The translations under genes and the position numbers were made by a program. A stretch of DNA of 64,000 bases from Macrobrachium rosenbergii (Eukaryota; Arthropoda; Malacostraca; Decapoda; Palaemonidae). The notes beneath the pieces are model-generated. The model searched no databases and was not told the DNA's origin. It was given only the letters and a program-made list of their open reading frames with translations. The stretch covers positions 76,193,625 to 76,257,624 of the forward strand of contig NC_089742.1 of the NCBI RefSeq assembly GCF_040412425.1, given 5' to 3'. Each line of letters starts with the position of its first letter. Within the stretch, counting starts at the first letter, position 1. This document shows, piece after piece, positions 39,832-53,907 of this stretch.

Positions 39832-39935
39832 TCACATTAGGATTGTATGGCCTAGTGGGCAGCGCTCTTGCCTTTCAATTGAAAGACCTGGGTTCGATCC
39901 TGATGTGATTCAGAAATTTATTTCTGTTCCACAGG
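39832..39935 (+). mobile_element. tRNA-derived SINE, second family
   Basis: A box-like 'tggcctagtgggcag' and B box 'gggttcgatcc' with the spacing of a tRNA gene, inside the inverted flanks 'ttctgactcaca' and 'tgtgattcagaa'. A minus-strand relative is at 48,700-48,800. Lying between two long (TA)n tracts. Confidence 0.7.
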
Positions 39936-39947
39936 TGATTGTGTGTT

Positions 39948-41440
<1,493 letters not shown>

Positions 41441-41450
41441 GCCAACGTCT

Positions 41451-41765
41451 TGGGCGCCGTAGGGGGGCAGTGCCATCAGTGCACCTCACGGGGTGCACTG
41501 TAGTCATTGCTAAAGGTTCTTTGAGGAGTCCCCTCGGCCACGAGTTGCAACCACTTTCATTCTTTTTACTGTACCTCTATTCATATCATCTTTCTTCCAT
41601 CTTGCTATCCACCCTCTCCTAACTATTATTTCAAAGTGCCACTGCAAGGTTTTCCTCCTGTTACACCTTTAAAACCTACCTACTCTCAATTTCCTTTCCA
41701 GCGCTAAATGACCTCATAGGACCGAGTGCTTGGCCTTTGGCCTAAACTCTATATTCCATTCCATT
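41451..41765 (+). mobile_element. Short retroposon with ATTCC tail
   Basis: A ~315-bp unit ending 'tattccattccattc', flanked by the 9-bp direct repeat 'ccaacgtct' (41,442-41,450 and 41,766-41,774). Its body ('gaccgagtgcttggc', 'tttggcctaaactctat') is one I recall as a common decapod interspersed repeat. No coding capacity. Whether it is a SINE or a LINE 3' end is unclear. Confidence 0.7.
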
Positions 41766-41774
41766 CCAACGTCT

Positions 41775-42471
41775 AGGGTGACACGCACGTTGGTTAGGAA
41801 CTTCAGCCGTCCAGACAATCTCTCTGAGTTTGTTTACCAACACCAACAAGAGAGGAAAGGCTTATAATCTTCCTTCTAGTTATTTTCCGTTGATTTAGCT
41901 TCACGATTTTTAACTCGACAAGAATCCGAGTTCGTTACCGGAAAGATTTTCTGCCAGCCAATTAAGAATTACAGAGACTAAGGTGATTCGAGATACCAGA
42001 AACTATAATTTGTTCCAACGTAATTTGCTCACCTTATCTAACTTTCAACATTTACTTTTCATGTTGACTATATTTTCTCTATAAGTGGATATTCAGCATG
42101 CATAATTCAACTAACGTTATCATGTTTAAATGGTGAAATGGTGACTGGGTAAGCAGAGAATGGATAAAAGGATCAGAGGGAAAAAGTTTGAATTGTCCTC
42201 TAGTGGTTCCTCGGTGCAATACTAAGCAGAGGGCTAAGTAAGTGAGCAGAGGCGCTTTTAAAAAGGGACTTGGAGTAAAACTTGTTACTTTACTCACTTT
42301 ATATAGTTAGTGATAAAAGTTAGAACACTGGACAAGCCTTGCTACTACGCCTTTATCAAATTTAGTCAGGGAAGAGAGAAAATTGTTTTCCAATTTCGTT
42401 AAAGAACTCTTGTCAAAACAGTTGAGGGAAGTTTTGGGAGAAACGTACGCAAACACACTTGACCACCATCA

Positions 42472-42531
<60 letters not shown>

Positions 42532-43217
42532 CGTATCCTGAAGTGCATTAGTGACCGGATAGGCTCAGATATTAGCCGTAATTAATGCTGAAAAGTTGTT
42601 GAACAGTTTACTCTAAATTGTTAGTTCTTGAAGAATCTACTCGGTGTGTGTTGAGATTCTTCCTGGGGCAAAAAGGCCTAAATGGATTATTTTACAGAGG
42701 ACTCGGACAATAAGGATTAGGAGACAATAAGCTCACATCTCATGCACAGAATAACAGAAATGTATTCAAGATAAATTTCAGTTTTTTGTGTATGATGAAG
42801 CAGATAATATTTTGTGGTAATAATTCTTTAACTGAGGAAGATGTCTTCTTGTACCTCTTTCTCTCTCTTTCTTTGTGAAAAAGTATTGGACATATTTAAG
42901 ATACGCTTGAAGCTCTTGTCTCATTTTTTGCTTATATAAAAGCTGCAATAGAAGAATTAATAACTGAATAATGCTGCTCTTCGAAATTCAGTTTTTATTT
43001 CTTATATCGACACACAAGACAAAAGAGGATGTTTTGGGAATCACTTTAGTGAGATGCAGATTAGATTAATGATAAGACACTGAGTTAATCTTGATCCTTT
43101 ATGGATTTCTGTCATGAATTTTTAGTTATTACTGTTATTATTAATATCGGGAACGTCAATTGGTACTATTATTATAATCATCCATTTGTTGGAGAAAAAT
43201 GTGCTCAAATTATAATA
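41775..43217. other. Gene-free interval with (CT)n at 42,475-42,528
   Basis: Unique-looking AT-rich sequence and one CT microsatellite; no gene seen. Confidence 0.5.
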
Positions 43218-43233
43218 AAGGATATTTCTTACT

Positions 43234-43592
43234 ACTTCTTTTGTATCTTCAGCTTTTCCCATCTTTATATGGGGTCGGTGTTTGTTATTAGTCTTCTCCA
43301 TCTTCTGCGATCATGCACCATTACCTCACTCACGTTCTTCTCCTTCATGTCCCTGTTAACTGTGTCTTTCCATCTCATTCTTGGTCTACCTCTCCTCCTT
43401 GTTCCAGGCACTTCTATATTCATGGTTCTTTTACATACAGAATCCTCCTCTCTTCTCATAACATGTCCAAACCACTGTAATCGTCTCTGTTGCAGCTTCT
43501 TTGATATTTCTGTAACTTTCACCGTCCCTCTTGTGAAGTCATTCCTTATCCTGTCTCTTCTTGTCACTCCGCACATCCAACGTAGCATTCCC
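43234..43592 (-). mobile_element. 5'-truncated RTE-like LINE fragment with intact 16-bp target-site duplication
   Basis: The minus frame (43,265-43,594) encodes the C-terminal tail of a LINE ORF2: RWMCGVTRRDRIRND, then RLQWFGHVMRREED, RRRGRPRMRWKD and RRWRRLITNTDP. This is the conserved end of RTE-type and related LINE proteins. The piece is flanked by a perfect direct repeat, 'aaggatatttcttact', at 43,218-43,233 and 43,593-43,608. The frame is intact over 100 codons, so the insertion is comparatively young. Confidence 0.9.
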
Positions 43593-43609
43593 AAGGATAT
43601 TTCTTACTT

Positions 43610-44420
43610 ATTCCTACTTAATGTTTAAGGTTTCCTTTCCACATTCACTCCAAAAAACCTAAATTACAAAGGCTAAATAAAGTAAAAGGTCCTTACAGTA
43701 AAGAGACTAATCTCACACAGTTTGTTCATAAATACCGATTGGAATATATGGGTAATCTGATTTTTTTTTTTTTTTAACGAAGCACGCATATTTGCAAGAA
43801 ATTATCCCTGGCTGTATAGCTCTGTGATTAACCTCCTTTCGTTTTCCTCACTTTCTTGACCTGTAGTGAGCGTAACATTAGGAAATGAGGAATAATTACT
43901 GTTGATTTCTTTTAATTTGTTTGTACATGCTTTGTTACTCTTGAAGCAAAAATTGTAGCTTAAACTTTCGTCACTCGCAGATGTCTCTTTTACACATGAA
44001 TTATTTTCCTTTGTTATCCTTTCACTCTTGCTTTGTCCTTTTGTTGACTTCATATGTCGTAGTCTTCATCCTTACTTAAGAGATCGTGTGAAATATTATT
44101 TTCCCTTTTCTTCTGTGGCTGAAATTTTAGGATATGATTTTATTCGAGAGGAGGAAGGGGAAGGGGCGCTTGAAATGGGTGCCTAAGTTGGGACTTTAGT
44201 TTTTGATGTTTTGGACTTCATGGCAGTCATTCTAAGTGACGCCTTATGATATAATTTCTGTATCAATGCTGTCAAAAATGTCGGTGGTATAAGAAAGACC
44301 GGAATGGGCACGCCCCTGCCCTAGAGATGTTGCGTACTATCTTCACCCTCAGACCAAGGTACCTTATACAGAAGCCAGTGGTGAGAGAGGTTAACGCTAT
44401 CAGATGACGGTAGGTTCAAA
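43610..44420. other. Gene-free interval
   Basis: A minus frame at 43,802-44,053 is rich in Ser, Lys and Glu with no domain; not called. Confidence 0.4.
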
Positions 44421-44429
44421 CACATTTTA

Positions 44430-44986
44430 GGTATTAACCCGGCATGTATGTACCTACGCGTCCTCGTTGGGAAGTCGGTAGAGTTGTCGGCTAGCAATCT
44501 CTAGGCCCGAGTTCGAGTCTCCGGCCGGCTAATGAAGAATTAGAGGAATTTGTTTCTGGTGATAGAAATTCATTTCTCGCTATAATGTGGTTCGGGTTCC
44601 ACAATTAGCTGTAGGTCCCGTTGCTAGGTAACCAGTTGGTTCTTAGCCACGAAAAAATAAGTCTAATCCTTCGGGCCAGCCCTAGGAGACCTTAATCAGC
44701 TCAGTGGTCTGGTAAATCTGATTAAGGTATACTTTACCTACGCGTCACCTCCGAGTTGCTAGTACTAAACATGGCGGAAGCTCAATGGGACGCCGTGTTT
44801 AGTACTAGCCCATCGGGGATCAAAGATATCGTTTATTATAATATAGAAATATATAGAAATGGGTGTATTTAATGCTTTGATCGCCAAGGGGCTAGTACTA
44901 AACACGGCGTCCCATTGAGCTTCCGCCAAGTTTAGTACTAGCACTTCGGAGGTGACGCGTAGGTGGATACATACCGGGTTAATACC
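44430..44986. mobile_element. Foldback (MITE-like) DNA transposon with 9-bp target-site duplication
   Basis: Ends are the inverted repeat 'ggtattaacccgg' and 'ccgggttaatacc', and pairing continues inward for well over 100 bp (for example 'aagctcaatgggacgccgtg' with its complement near 44,902-44,921). Flanks carry the perfect 9-bp direct repeat 'cacatttta' (44,421-44,429 and 44,987-44,995). Long terminal inverted repeats plus a 9-bp duplication suggest a Mutator-like origin. A SINE interrupts the left arm. Confidence 0.85.
44463..44734 (+). mobile_element. tRNA-derived SINE nested in the foldback element
   Basis: tRNA-like head with B box 'gagttcgagtct', body as in the 32.5-kb SINE. Flanked by the 12-bp direct repeat 'tacctacgcgtc' (44,451-44,462 and 44,735-44,746), which is sequence of the host element's own inverted repeat. 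Confidence 0.9.
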
Positions 44987-44999
44987 CACATTTTATTAC

Positions 45000-45790
45000 C
45001 CGTAGATAATCGTTGTCACGCAGGGCCACGTACAGACTCTCCCGCCCACTGTCAACACATATACACGCATTTTATTAGCCATATTGATATCTTAAATTCT
45101 CGATTTCCTCACACAATATAGGCGTTGAAACCAGAGGGGAAATGAGTGGAGAATCTCTTCTTCCCTGAGGTTCTTCATTTGTTTCCCAACTTGATTTAAG
45201 TTCTTATTGTGATCTGCCATTCGGTTATATATATATAATAATGGATTTACATTGTGTTATATATGACTATATTTTCCAGATTTTCTTTGGCCATATTCAC
45301 AGATTTTTTAAACCAGTTACTAGCACAAGCTTTTAGAATTCCCTACTAAGATATTTCGAAGAAGGTCTGGTTAATTCCCCAAAATCTTATGTCATTAGAT
45401 ATTTAACATAGTAACTGAACATAATTACCGTTGGTGATACGAAACCTTTTGCTTTTTGATATCTTATGCGTAATGAATCACAAATAGGTTAAGAAAACTT
45501 CACGAAATTAAAATAATGAATTTTACTTCTTAAGCAACTGGTGCGGTGCAAAGCGCAGTCAGGCAATCAGTGCAATGTATGTTATATTGAAAACCAGTTT
45601 AGAACTTTCAGTCATGTCCTCAGGGGCAATCAGTGTCCTCCTTGGGAACCTAGAAGCAAAGAGAAAATGGACTTCAGGAATTGTATCCCTGCCTGGTATT
45701 GTAATTAGGGTAGATGAATTCTGGTTATTGTACGAAGGATATCTTCCTCACAGTTTTGGACTTAAATGTTTTTGTTATCAAACGCACACA
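45000..45790. other. Gene-free interval
   Basis: No gene or repeat recognised apart from one short TA run near 45,226. Confidence 0.4.
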
Positions 45791-45826
45791 CACACATACA
45801 TACACACACATATATATACATATACA

Positions 45827-45828
<2 letters not shown>

Positions 45829-45894
<66 letters not shown>
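45829..45894. repeat. (TA)n microsatellite
   Basis: TA run preceded by (CA)n and (CATA)n units from about 45,783. Confidence 0.95.
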
Positions 45895-45897
<3 letters not shown>

Positions 45898-45920
45898 ATC
45901 ACATTTGCACGTGATTCATT

Positions 45921-46027
45921 TATCACACTTACCACAGGTGAAAAATAAGAGACAGGGTGTAGATCCTTCGTCAGTGGCTTGGAAATAAAGTCAGAAACCA
46001 GTCTTATTTTTCACCTGTGGCAATGTG

Positions 46028-46028
<1 letters not shown>
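45921..46028. repeat. Hairpin with ~25-bp stem between two microsatellites
   Basis: 'ccacaggtgaaaaataag' pairs with 'cttatttttcacctgtgg'. The loop contains 'cttcgtcagtggcttggaaa', which recurs at 51,510 in a related sequence. Confidence 0.75.
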
Positions 46029-46156
<128 letters not shown>

Positions 46157-46247
46157 TAAAATGGTTCTGTTTACATTTGAAAGCTGTAACTCATTTAGAT
46201 TATTGCTTTTGTCGGTAAATATACATACGCGCTCTGTGTCTATTCAC

Positions 46248-46379
46248 CGCAGGCCTTCTCGTCATCTCCCATAATACAGTCCTGAATTCCATCGCAGAGA
46301 TATTGGGTTGGAACGCAGACTCCTCCATCACACTGATAATAACCACTAGGGCAATTCACTGTTGTCACCTCTAGCTTTG
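46248..46379 (-). CDS. Exon encoding one LDL-receptor class A repeat (downstream exon)
   Basis: The exon reads CPSGYYQCDGGVCVPTQYLCDGIQDCIMGDDEKAC, with all six cysteines and the calcium-binding acidic cluster (CDG, DC, GDDE) of an LDLa module. Its edges fit splicing: an AG acceptor just above 46,379 (ctccacag) and a GT donor below 46,248 (gtgaatag). It is 132 nt long, and both introns fall in phase 1 (two leading bases, one trailing base), the symmetrical 1-1 class typical of shuffled LDLa modules. LDLa repeats bind ligands outside the cell, in receptors, secreted proteases or lectins. The rest of the gene is not seen, so the parent protein is unknown. Confidence 0.85.
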
Positions 46380-46793
46380 CTGTGGAGTAATGGATGGATG
46401 TCTTATTGGCATTCTCGTAGTACGCCGCTAAATTAATAAAGTATTGTTTGATACGGCTTCTTAGAGGAGTTGCATACTTTGAAATTAGGCACCTTAAAAC
46501 GAAAGTCAAAATGTAGGGACACCTTTGTGACGAAGTTGTAACTTGGGTCAAAAAGTTATTTCAGAGCCGCTCGATTACCATGAAAGTCTCTCTCTTTTGT
46601 AACAGTTGCCATAGCTTTGTCACAGGTAAAGGGACTCATTCTATTTTTAGTCCTACAATGAATGCTACAAATTTCAAGACCCATTTTGAAGCTTCTTTTC
46701 TTTAGCAAATATTTCGTCCTTCATTTTAAGACAGCATTAGTCATGACCCCTTTGTTCTTAAGGGCTTTTGGCCAACGAAAACGTGTGGGCGCA

Positions 46794-46941
46794 TGTACAC
46801 TCGGAAACCATAATTTCCGACCCACCTAGGTCGTGCTCCGAGTTTATGAGTGGTGCCTTTCTGGACAGCGGGCAACGCCAACTATCATGGATTGAAACAC
46901 ACTCGAACGCCTTTTGAACTCTTCCGGATTTTGCTTTGGCT

Positions 46942-46973
<32 letters not shown>

Positions 46974-47200
46974 GATTTTGCTGCATATAATGCAAAGCAG
47001 TCATGGTATGATTATATAGAGAACACTGTGCTGAACACAACCTATATAATATCGAAACGAAGAAAAAATGCTGAAACTGCCGGGTTGTAGTTAGGAAAGG
47101 GGGGAGGGGGAGGGAAGGGTAGAATCTGTCCAGAAAGGCCCCGCTCATAAACTCGGAGCACGACCTAGGTGGGTCAGAGATTGTGGTTTCCAAGTGTACA
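46794..47200. mobile_element. MITE-like element with ~75-bp terminal inverted repeats
   Basis: 'acccacctaggtcgtgctcc' with 'gagtttatgag' near the left end reappears as its complement near 47,140-47,175, and the tips are 'tgtaca' and 'gtgtaca'. The loop holds a 28-nt poly(T) (46,943-46,970) and a G-rich patch. I could not define a target duplication. It sits in the intron between the two LDLa exons. Confidence 0.75.
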
Positions 47201-47209
47201 GTGCAATCA

Positions 47210-47850
47210 AGAGCAAAGGTCTCTCTTATCGAGTACCTTTGTCAATATTCTTGTTTTCAAACACTTTCCGAGGTAAAACCTATTCCCAGTTTTCATTATT
47301 TCTTGATTCCATGTCATTTTCTAATAACGAAGTGTTTATCGTTTCGTCTCATTGCAACTTAGCTTATTTTATTACATTCTCTCAGTTCAAAGAAAACGGA
47401 CTCTGGTAACAACGTATTTTTTAGCTGAACGGAATCAAAATTACTTGACATTACAAGATTAGTAGCGGTGCTGTATATAATATTAATATCAAGCGCTCTT
47501 GTTATAAATTTACAAGATTGACAGTTGAAAAGCCTCCCGAAATTGTTTTCATTTCAACGGCGTCGTCATCTTATAATAAGACAAAGATTAAACTAAATGT
47601 CGCAAATGGGAAAAACCGTTCGGATGACATTAACTGCTATTCGGCAAAGAAAAACTTGAATTTATACTTTAACTTCCTGACAAAAATGGAAAAAGGAAAA
47701 CAAAAACATTGGCGGGTATAGGTTATTGTTGAATCACGCTTTCTCGTTATCAATGATCCAGCCATAAAACATCAACGAGATTACATACTTTTTCATTGAA
47801 TATTTTCGATAATTTCATGATGCTTCGTTTTTATACGTCCTATTGAGGAA
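47210..47850. other. Gene-free intron interval
   Basis: AT-rich; short plus-strand frames show no domain. Confidence 0.4.
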
Positions 47851-47868
47851 TACTATACATACATACAT

Positions 47869-48006
<138 letters not shown>

Positions 48007-48308
48007 TGCAATATCCACTCCTCTAAAAGAAAGATATTTGAGCAGATATCCTGTTCAGAAATTGGAAAGGAAATTATGAATCAGTATAATCACTGCAAAT
48101 GTTATGAACCGCAACAACTATAAGCTAGAATTTCAGTGCATCGCACAGTATCCCTTACCTTACTGTGAGTATTAAATGTTGTAGCAGATCTTTGAGGTTC
48201 TGACAGTAATACCAGTGTTTATGAAATTTTATTGGTATTATCTGAAGCATCAGATTTTTCTAAATCAAGGTAACATATCAGACTTTTAAAGGAAAGACTT
48301 TTACTCAC

Positions 48309-48445
48309 CGCAATCTGCTTCGTCATCTCCCATAATGCAGTCTGGGACTCCGTCACAAAGCCTCGCATCTGGGATGCAAACTCCTCCTTGCATTCGTAAT
48401 AGCCGGTGGGACAGGTCTTTAGGCCAACTTCTTCTTGTTGCTTTG
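48309..48445 (-). CDS. Exon encoding one LDL-receptor class A repeat (upstream exon, one-base deletion)
   Basis: Minus strand. CPTGYYEC, then after a shift GVCIPDARLCDGVPDCIMGDDEADC, closely resembling the exon at 46.3 kb. Splice edges agree: acceptor AG after 'aatttct' above 48,445 and donor gtgagt below 48,309. The exon is 137 nt, one short of the 138 that would keep phase 1-1; the missing base lies in the 'ctcctccttg' run near 48,381-48,390. Either the copy is a pseudoexon or the base is a sequencing error; the intact splice sites and a shared six-residue DCIMGDDE-type core favour error. It precedes the 46.3-kb exon in the same gene. Confidence 0.8.
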
Positions 48446-48541
48446 CTAGAAATTGTTAGGTGTATTTCTTGATATAAATATCTTTATAGTATGATGATTA
48501 TATTGAAACATTACATGAGCTTTTATCCTAAGTATACCATG

Positions 48542-48649
<108 letters not shown>

Positions 48650-48699
48650 ATGTGTGTGTGTGTGTGGGTGGGTGGAAACAATGAATGCATGAGCACATG

Positions 48700-48825
48700 T
48701 TTTACAGAAATGAATTTCTGACTCACACCAGGAACGAACCTCGGTCTCCTGAGTGGTAGACCAAGTCGGTAGCGATGGACCTACAAAAGTCATTAAAGAA
48801 ATTGGAACCTAAGTATACCTGTACC

Positions 48826-48828
<3 letters not shown>
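48700..48828 (-). mobile_element. tRNA-derived SINE, second family
   Basis: On the minus strand the B box reads 'gaggttcgttcc' followed by 'tggtgtgagtcagaaattca', matching the flank of the 39.8-kb SINE. An A-box-like string lies about 35 bases upstream. It lies between two microsatellites. Confidence 0.6.

Positions 48829-48898
<70 letters not shown>
48829..48898. repeat. (TA)n microsatellite
   Basis: TA run. Confidence 0.95.
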
Positions 48899-51018
<2,120 letters not shown>

Positions 51019-51049
51019 ATTTTCGATCACAATATAGTGATGCTCACAG

Positions 51050-51125
<76 letters not shown>
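51050..51125. repeat. (TA)n microsatellite
   Basis: TA run downstream of the palindrome. Confidence 0.95.
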
Positions 51126-51128
<3 letters not shown>

Positions 51129-51499
51129 TTTGATTCAGTGATATTCATTTCAGTGTGTTATTAGAATACGCTATATTCTTTTGCCACTCCACTGATCCTA
51201 GCTTTATAGAAGAAAGTTAAGGCCATGATATGAATATCAGTCAAGGCATGTTTAACTTTGATCCTAAAATTTCAGAAGAAATGTGTAAAATATTTTAATT
51301 TTAAGGGAGGCAGTAAAGTTGCATGGAAAAATGATTATCATATTTGTAAACACAGTATGGGGCCAGTAGTACTAATCAGTTTTTTCGCCCCTCCCTCCTT
51401 GCACTTGTCATTGGTAGATCTGAAGTCTCAAATGATTTTGTATGTTCATCAGTACTGTCTCTGTAGTACATACAGTATATTGTGATTTCTAACACCATG

Positions 51500-51605
51500 T
51501 AACAGTCTTTCGTCAGTGGCTTGGAAATAAAGTCTAACAGTCGGGACCTATACCCATCTCTTAAATTTTCACCTGTGTTAATGCGTGATAAACGAATCAC
51601 GTGTT
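51500..51605 (+). repeat. Fragment related to the 45.9-kb hairpin
   Basis: Shares 'cttcgtcagtggcttggaaa' with 'taaagtc' and 'ttttcacctgtg' with the 45.92-46.03-kb hairpin; the left stem is missing. Confidence 0.65.
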
Positions 51606-51654
51606 AAAATGACTAAAATCATACACGTACACACACGATTATATATCTATATAT

Positions 51655-52040
51655 AACAAGTAAAAAATGCGCCGAAGTTTCTTCGGCGCAGTCAAGTTCT
51701 CTGTGCAGCGGCTACAGCGTATAATTAAGGCCACCGAAAATAGATCTATCTTTCGGTGGTCTCGGTACAATACTGTATAAGCCCCGGCCCATGAAACTTT
51801 AATCACAGTCCGGTAGTGGCTTATCCTATATCGTTGCCAGATGCACGATTATGGCTAACTTTAACCTTAAATAAAATAAAAACTACTGAGGCTAGAGACT
51901 GCAATTTGGTATGTTTGATGATTGGAGGGTGGATGATCATCAAACCAATTTGCAGCTCTCTAGCCTCGGTAACTTTAGATCTGAGGACGGACGGACAGAC
52001 AAAGCCGGCACAATAGTTTTCTTTCACAGAAAACTAAAAA
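51655..52040 (+). repeat. ~370-bp hairpin-rich interspersed repeat, copy R2
   Basis: Most complete of the three copies, running from 'acaagtaaaaaatgcgccg' to 'ttttctttcacagaaaac', which forms a terminal hairpin. Confidence 0.85.
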
Positions 52041-53655
52041 ATCCAGAAATGTATTTATGCAGAAAATGTTCAGGGAACTAATCTTGCCACTCGCATATCT
52101 TTCTTCCGGCGACACCGTATCTCTGTGCCTTCACAGAGTTAATCCATACCTTCCCCCTTCCATACCCTATCAATATAATCGTCTACCCGTGTTAGATAAG
52201 GACATAGTGCCTGGCGTTGCACCAACATTTACGTTAAAAACAGAAAACCGAAAAATATGATCCTAATTATTTGACCCTAAAACTCCAACTGGCATTGTTA
52301 ACAACATTTATCTTGAAGACTATAATTTGTTTAACTCAGCAAACATGGATGTCATTATGAAAACTGAAAACACGAAACGGACTTCTCCGGATGAGAGAAT
52401 ATCATAAAGGGTTGGTGGGATCTGCAGCCGTTATGCCTTAGAGCCACAAAGAATAAATTATTAAACATATTCTTAAACCCTCAACTATTATGTGATACAT
52501 CAAGCTAACTCATGGCTCATTTACCGCGTGATCCACCGTTGCTAGGAAGCAAGCGTCAGGCTAATTAGTTGCGATGTTGTCCGGACCGGTGAATAAGTTA
52601 ATGACTAATTTAAGCGACATAACAGGTCGACAGCGGGCTTTCTTGTATGTCAGACCTTGATTACTTCAGGACAATTAATATCGCTTCTTCTCCCAAACGT
52701 TAATTTTCAGACACTTTTGTTGGTCAACTTTCTGGTACAGTTCTAACAAGTTTTGTATAAATAGCGTTTACAAAAATAATTCAAATACTTTTAAGCGCCA
52801 CAATCCTTTAAAAAAAATTACCAACATAAAAGGAATAGAATACAATGTAATCAATAGCAAAAGGTCTGGAAGATTTTTATAATGTGAAAATACTAGTTCA
52901 AAAACAGAAAAATATCCAGGAAATTATTTTCAAGGAGACGCGAAAATTATTCAGAGAATTAGTGTTGTTGATTAAGTTTTTATGTCTTTATACCGACGAC
53001 TCTACATCTCTGTCTTCACTGTCAGGAAGGATCAAGTAATTAGACTCAGAACTTGAGGCCAAGGTCGAGCTGCAAAGAAACACCAACGCAAAAGTTAACA
53101 TTACTGGCCTCAGGATGAATGGAAAGTTTATGGGCTCTAAACAACAGAATTGGCGAGCATTAAACAAGTCCTTTCGTCGCAAGCCCGAAGTACGAAAACG
53201 CATTCTTCGTGGACTGAATTTTGGCAGCTACAAAAACACGATTAGGAATTAAATAGTTAGAAACAAAAAGTCGGCAGAGGGGGAAGAGGTAAGAAGGGGG
53301 TTTATACATGGCAGCGTGTCTAGATTGTGAAGAGCGTTACTTCGGTGAAAGTGGCAAATCCTGCAAAGACGAGGAAAACAACACAAACAAAACATTAGGC
53401 ACTACAATCAGTTGTCAGCAGTTGCCAAGCACTGTTGGGAAAAAGATTACACAATAAAATGGCAGAATATGAACTTCCTATACAAGAACACAAACAAAAC
53501 GGCCAGACTGATTGTAGGAAATGCCTTCATAACATGCACAAACAATGTACAGTAATGGTAGGCAATACTGGAAGTGGATTTGAGGATAGCCTTTCCAGAA
53601 AAACCATGTACACAATAATAGAAAAGGGGACATGCAAAAACACCAGAGACCACAT
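52041..53655. other. Gene-free interval; mixed-composition patch at about 52,500-52,720
   Basis: No gene called. A minus frame at 52,988-53,203 has a hydrophobic stretch like a signal peptide (MLTFALVFLCSSTLAS) but no support from splice sites or a family. Confidence 0.4.
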
Positions 53656-53675
53656 GGACAATGCATATATATACA

Positions 53676-53767
<92 letters not shown>

Positions 53768-53768
53768 T
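53656..53768. repeat. (TA)n then (GT)n
   Basis: TA to 53,746 and GT to 53,768. Confidence 0.95.
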
Positions 53769-53827
53769 TATATTAAATAGTGTAATATAACTTCAGCTTC
53801 CAAGCCGGATTTGAATTCATATGTATG

Positions 53828-53832
<5 letters not shown>

Positions 53833-53905
<73 letters not shown>
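53833..53905. repeat. (TA)n microsatellite
   Basis: TA run fused to the first unit of satellite array 2. Confidence 0.95.

Positions 53906-53907
<2 letters not shown>

Noticed and set aside
39846..39905. True tRNA genes at the A/B-box sites (39.8, 32.5, 44.5 kb and satellite units)
   Set aside because: The boxes are tRNA-like but the acceptor stem cannot be closed and the sequences continue into SINE bodies; treated as SINE heads.
43101..43628. Plus-strand 175-residue frame rich in Ser, Leu and Phe
   Set aside because: Antisense shadow of the RTE-like LINE tail encoded on the minus strand.
52988..53203. Minus-strand frame with a signal-peptide-like stretch
   Set aside because: The hydrophobic segment overlaps a possible splice acceptor, no mature-peptide family is recognised, and a plus-strand frame of equal quality overlaps it.
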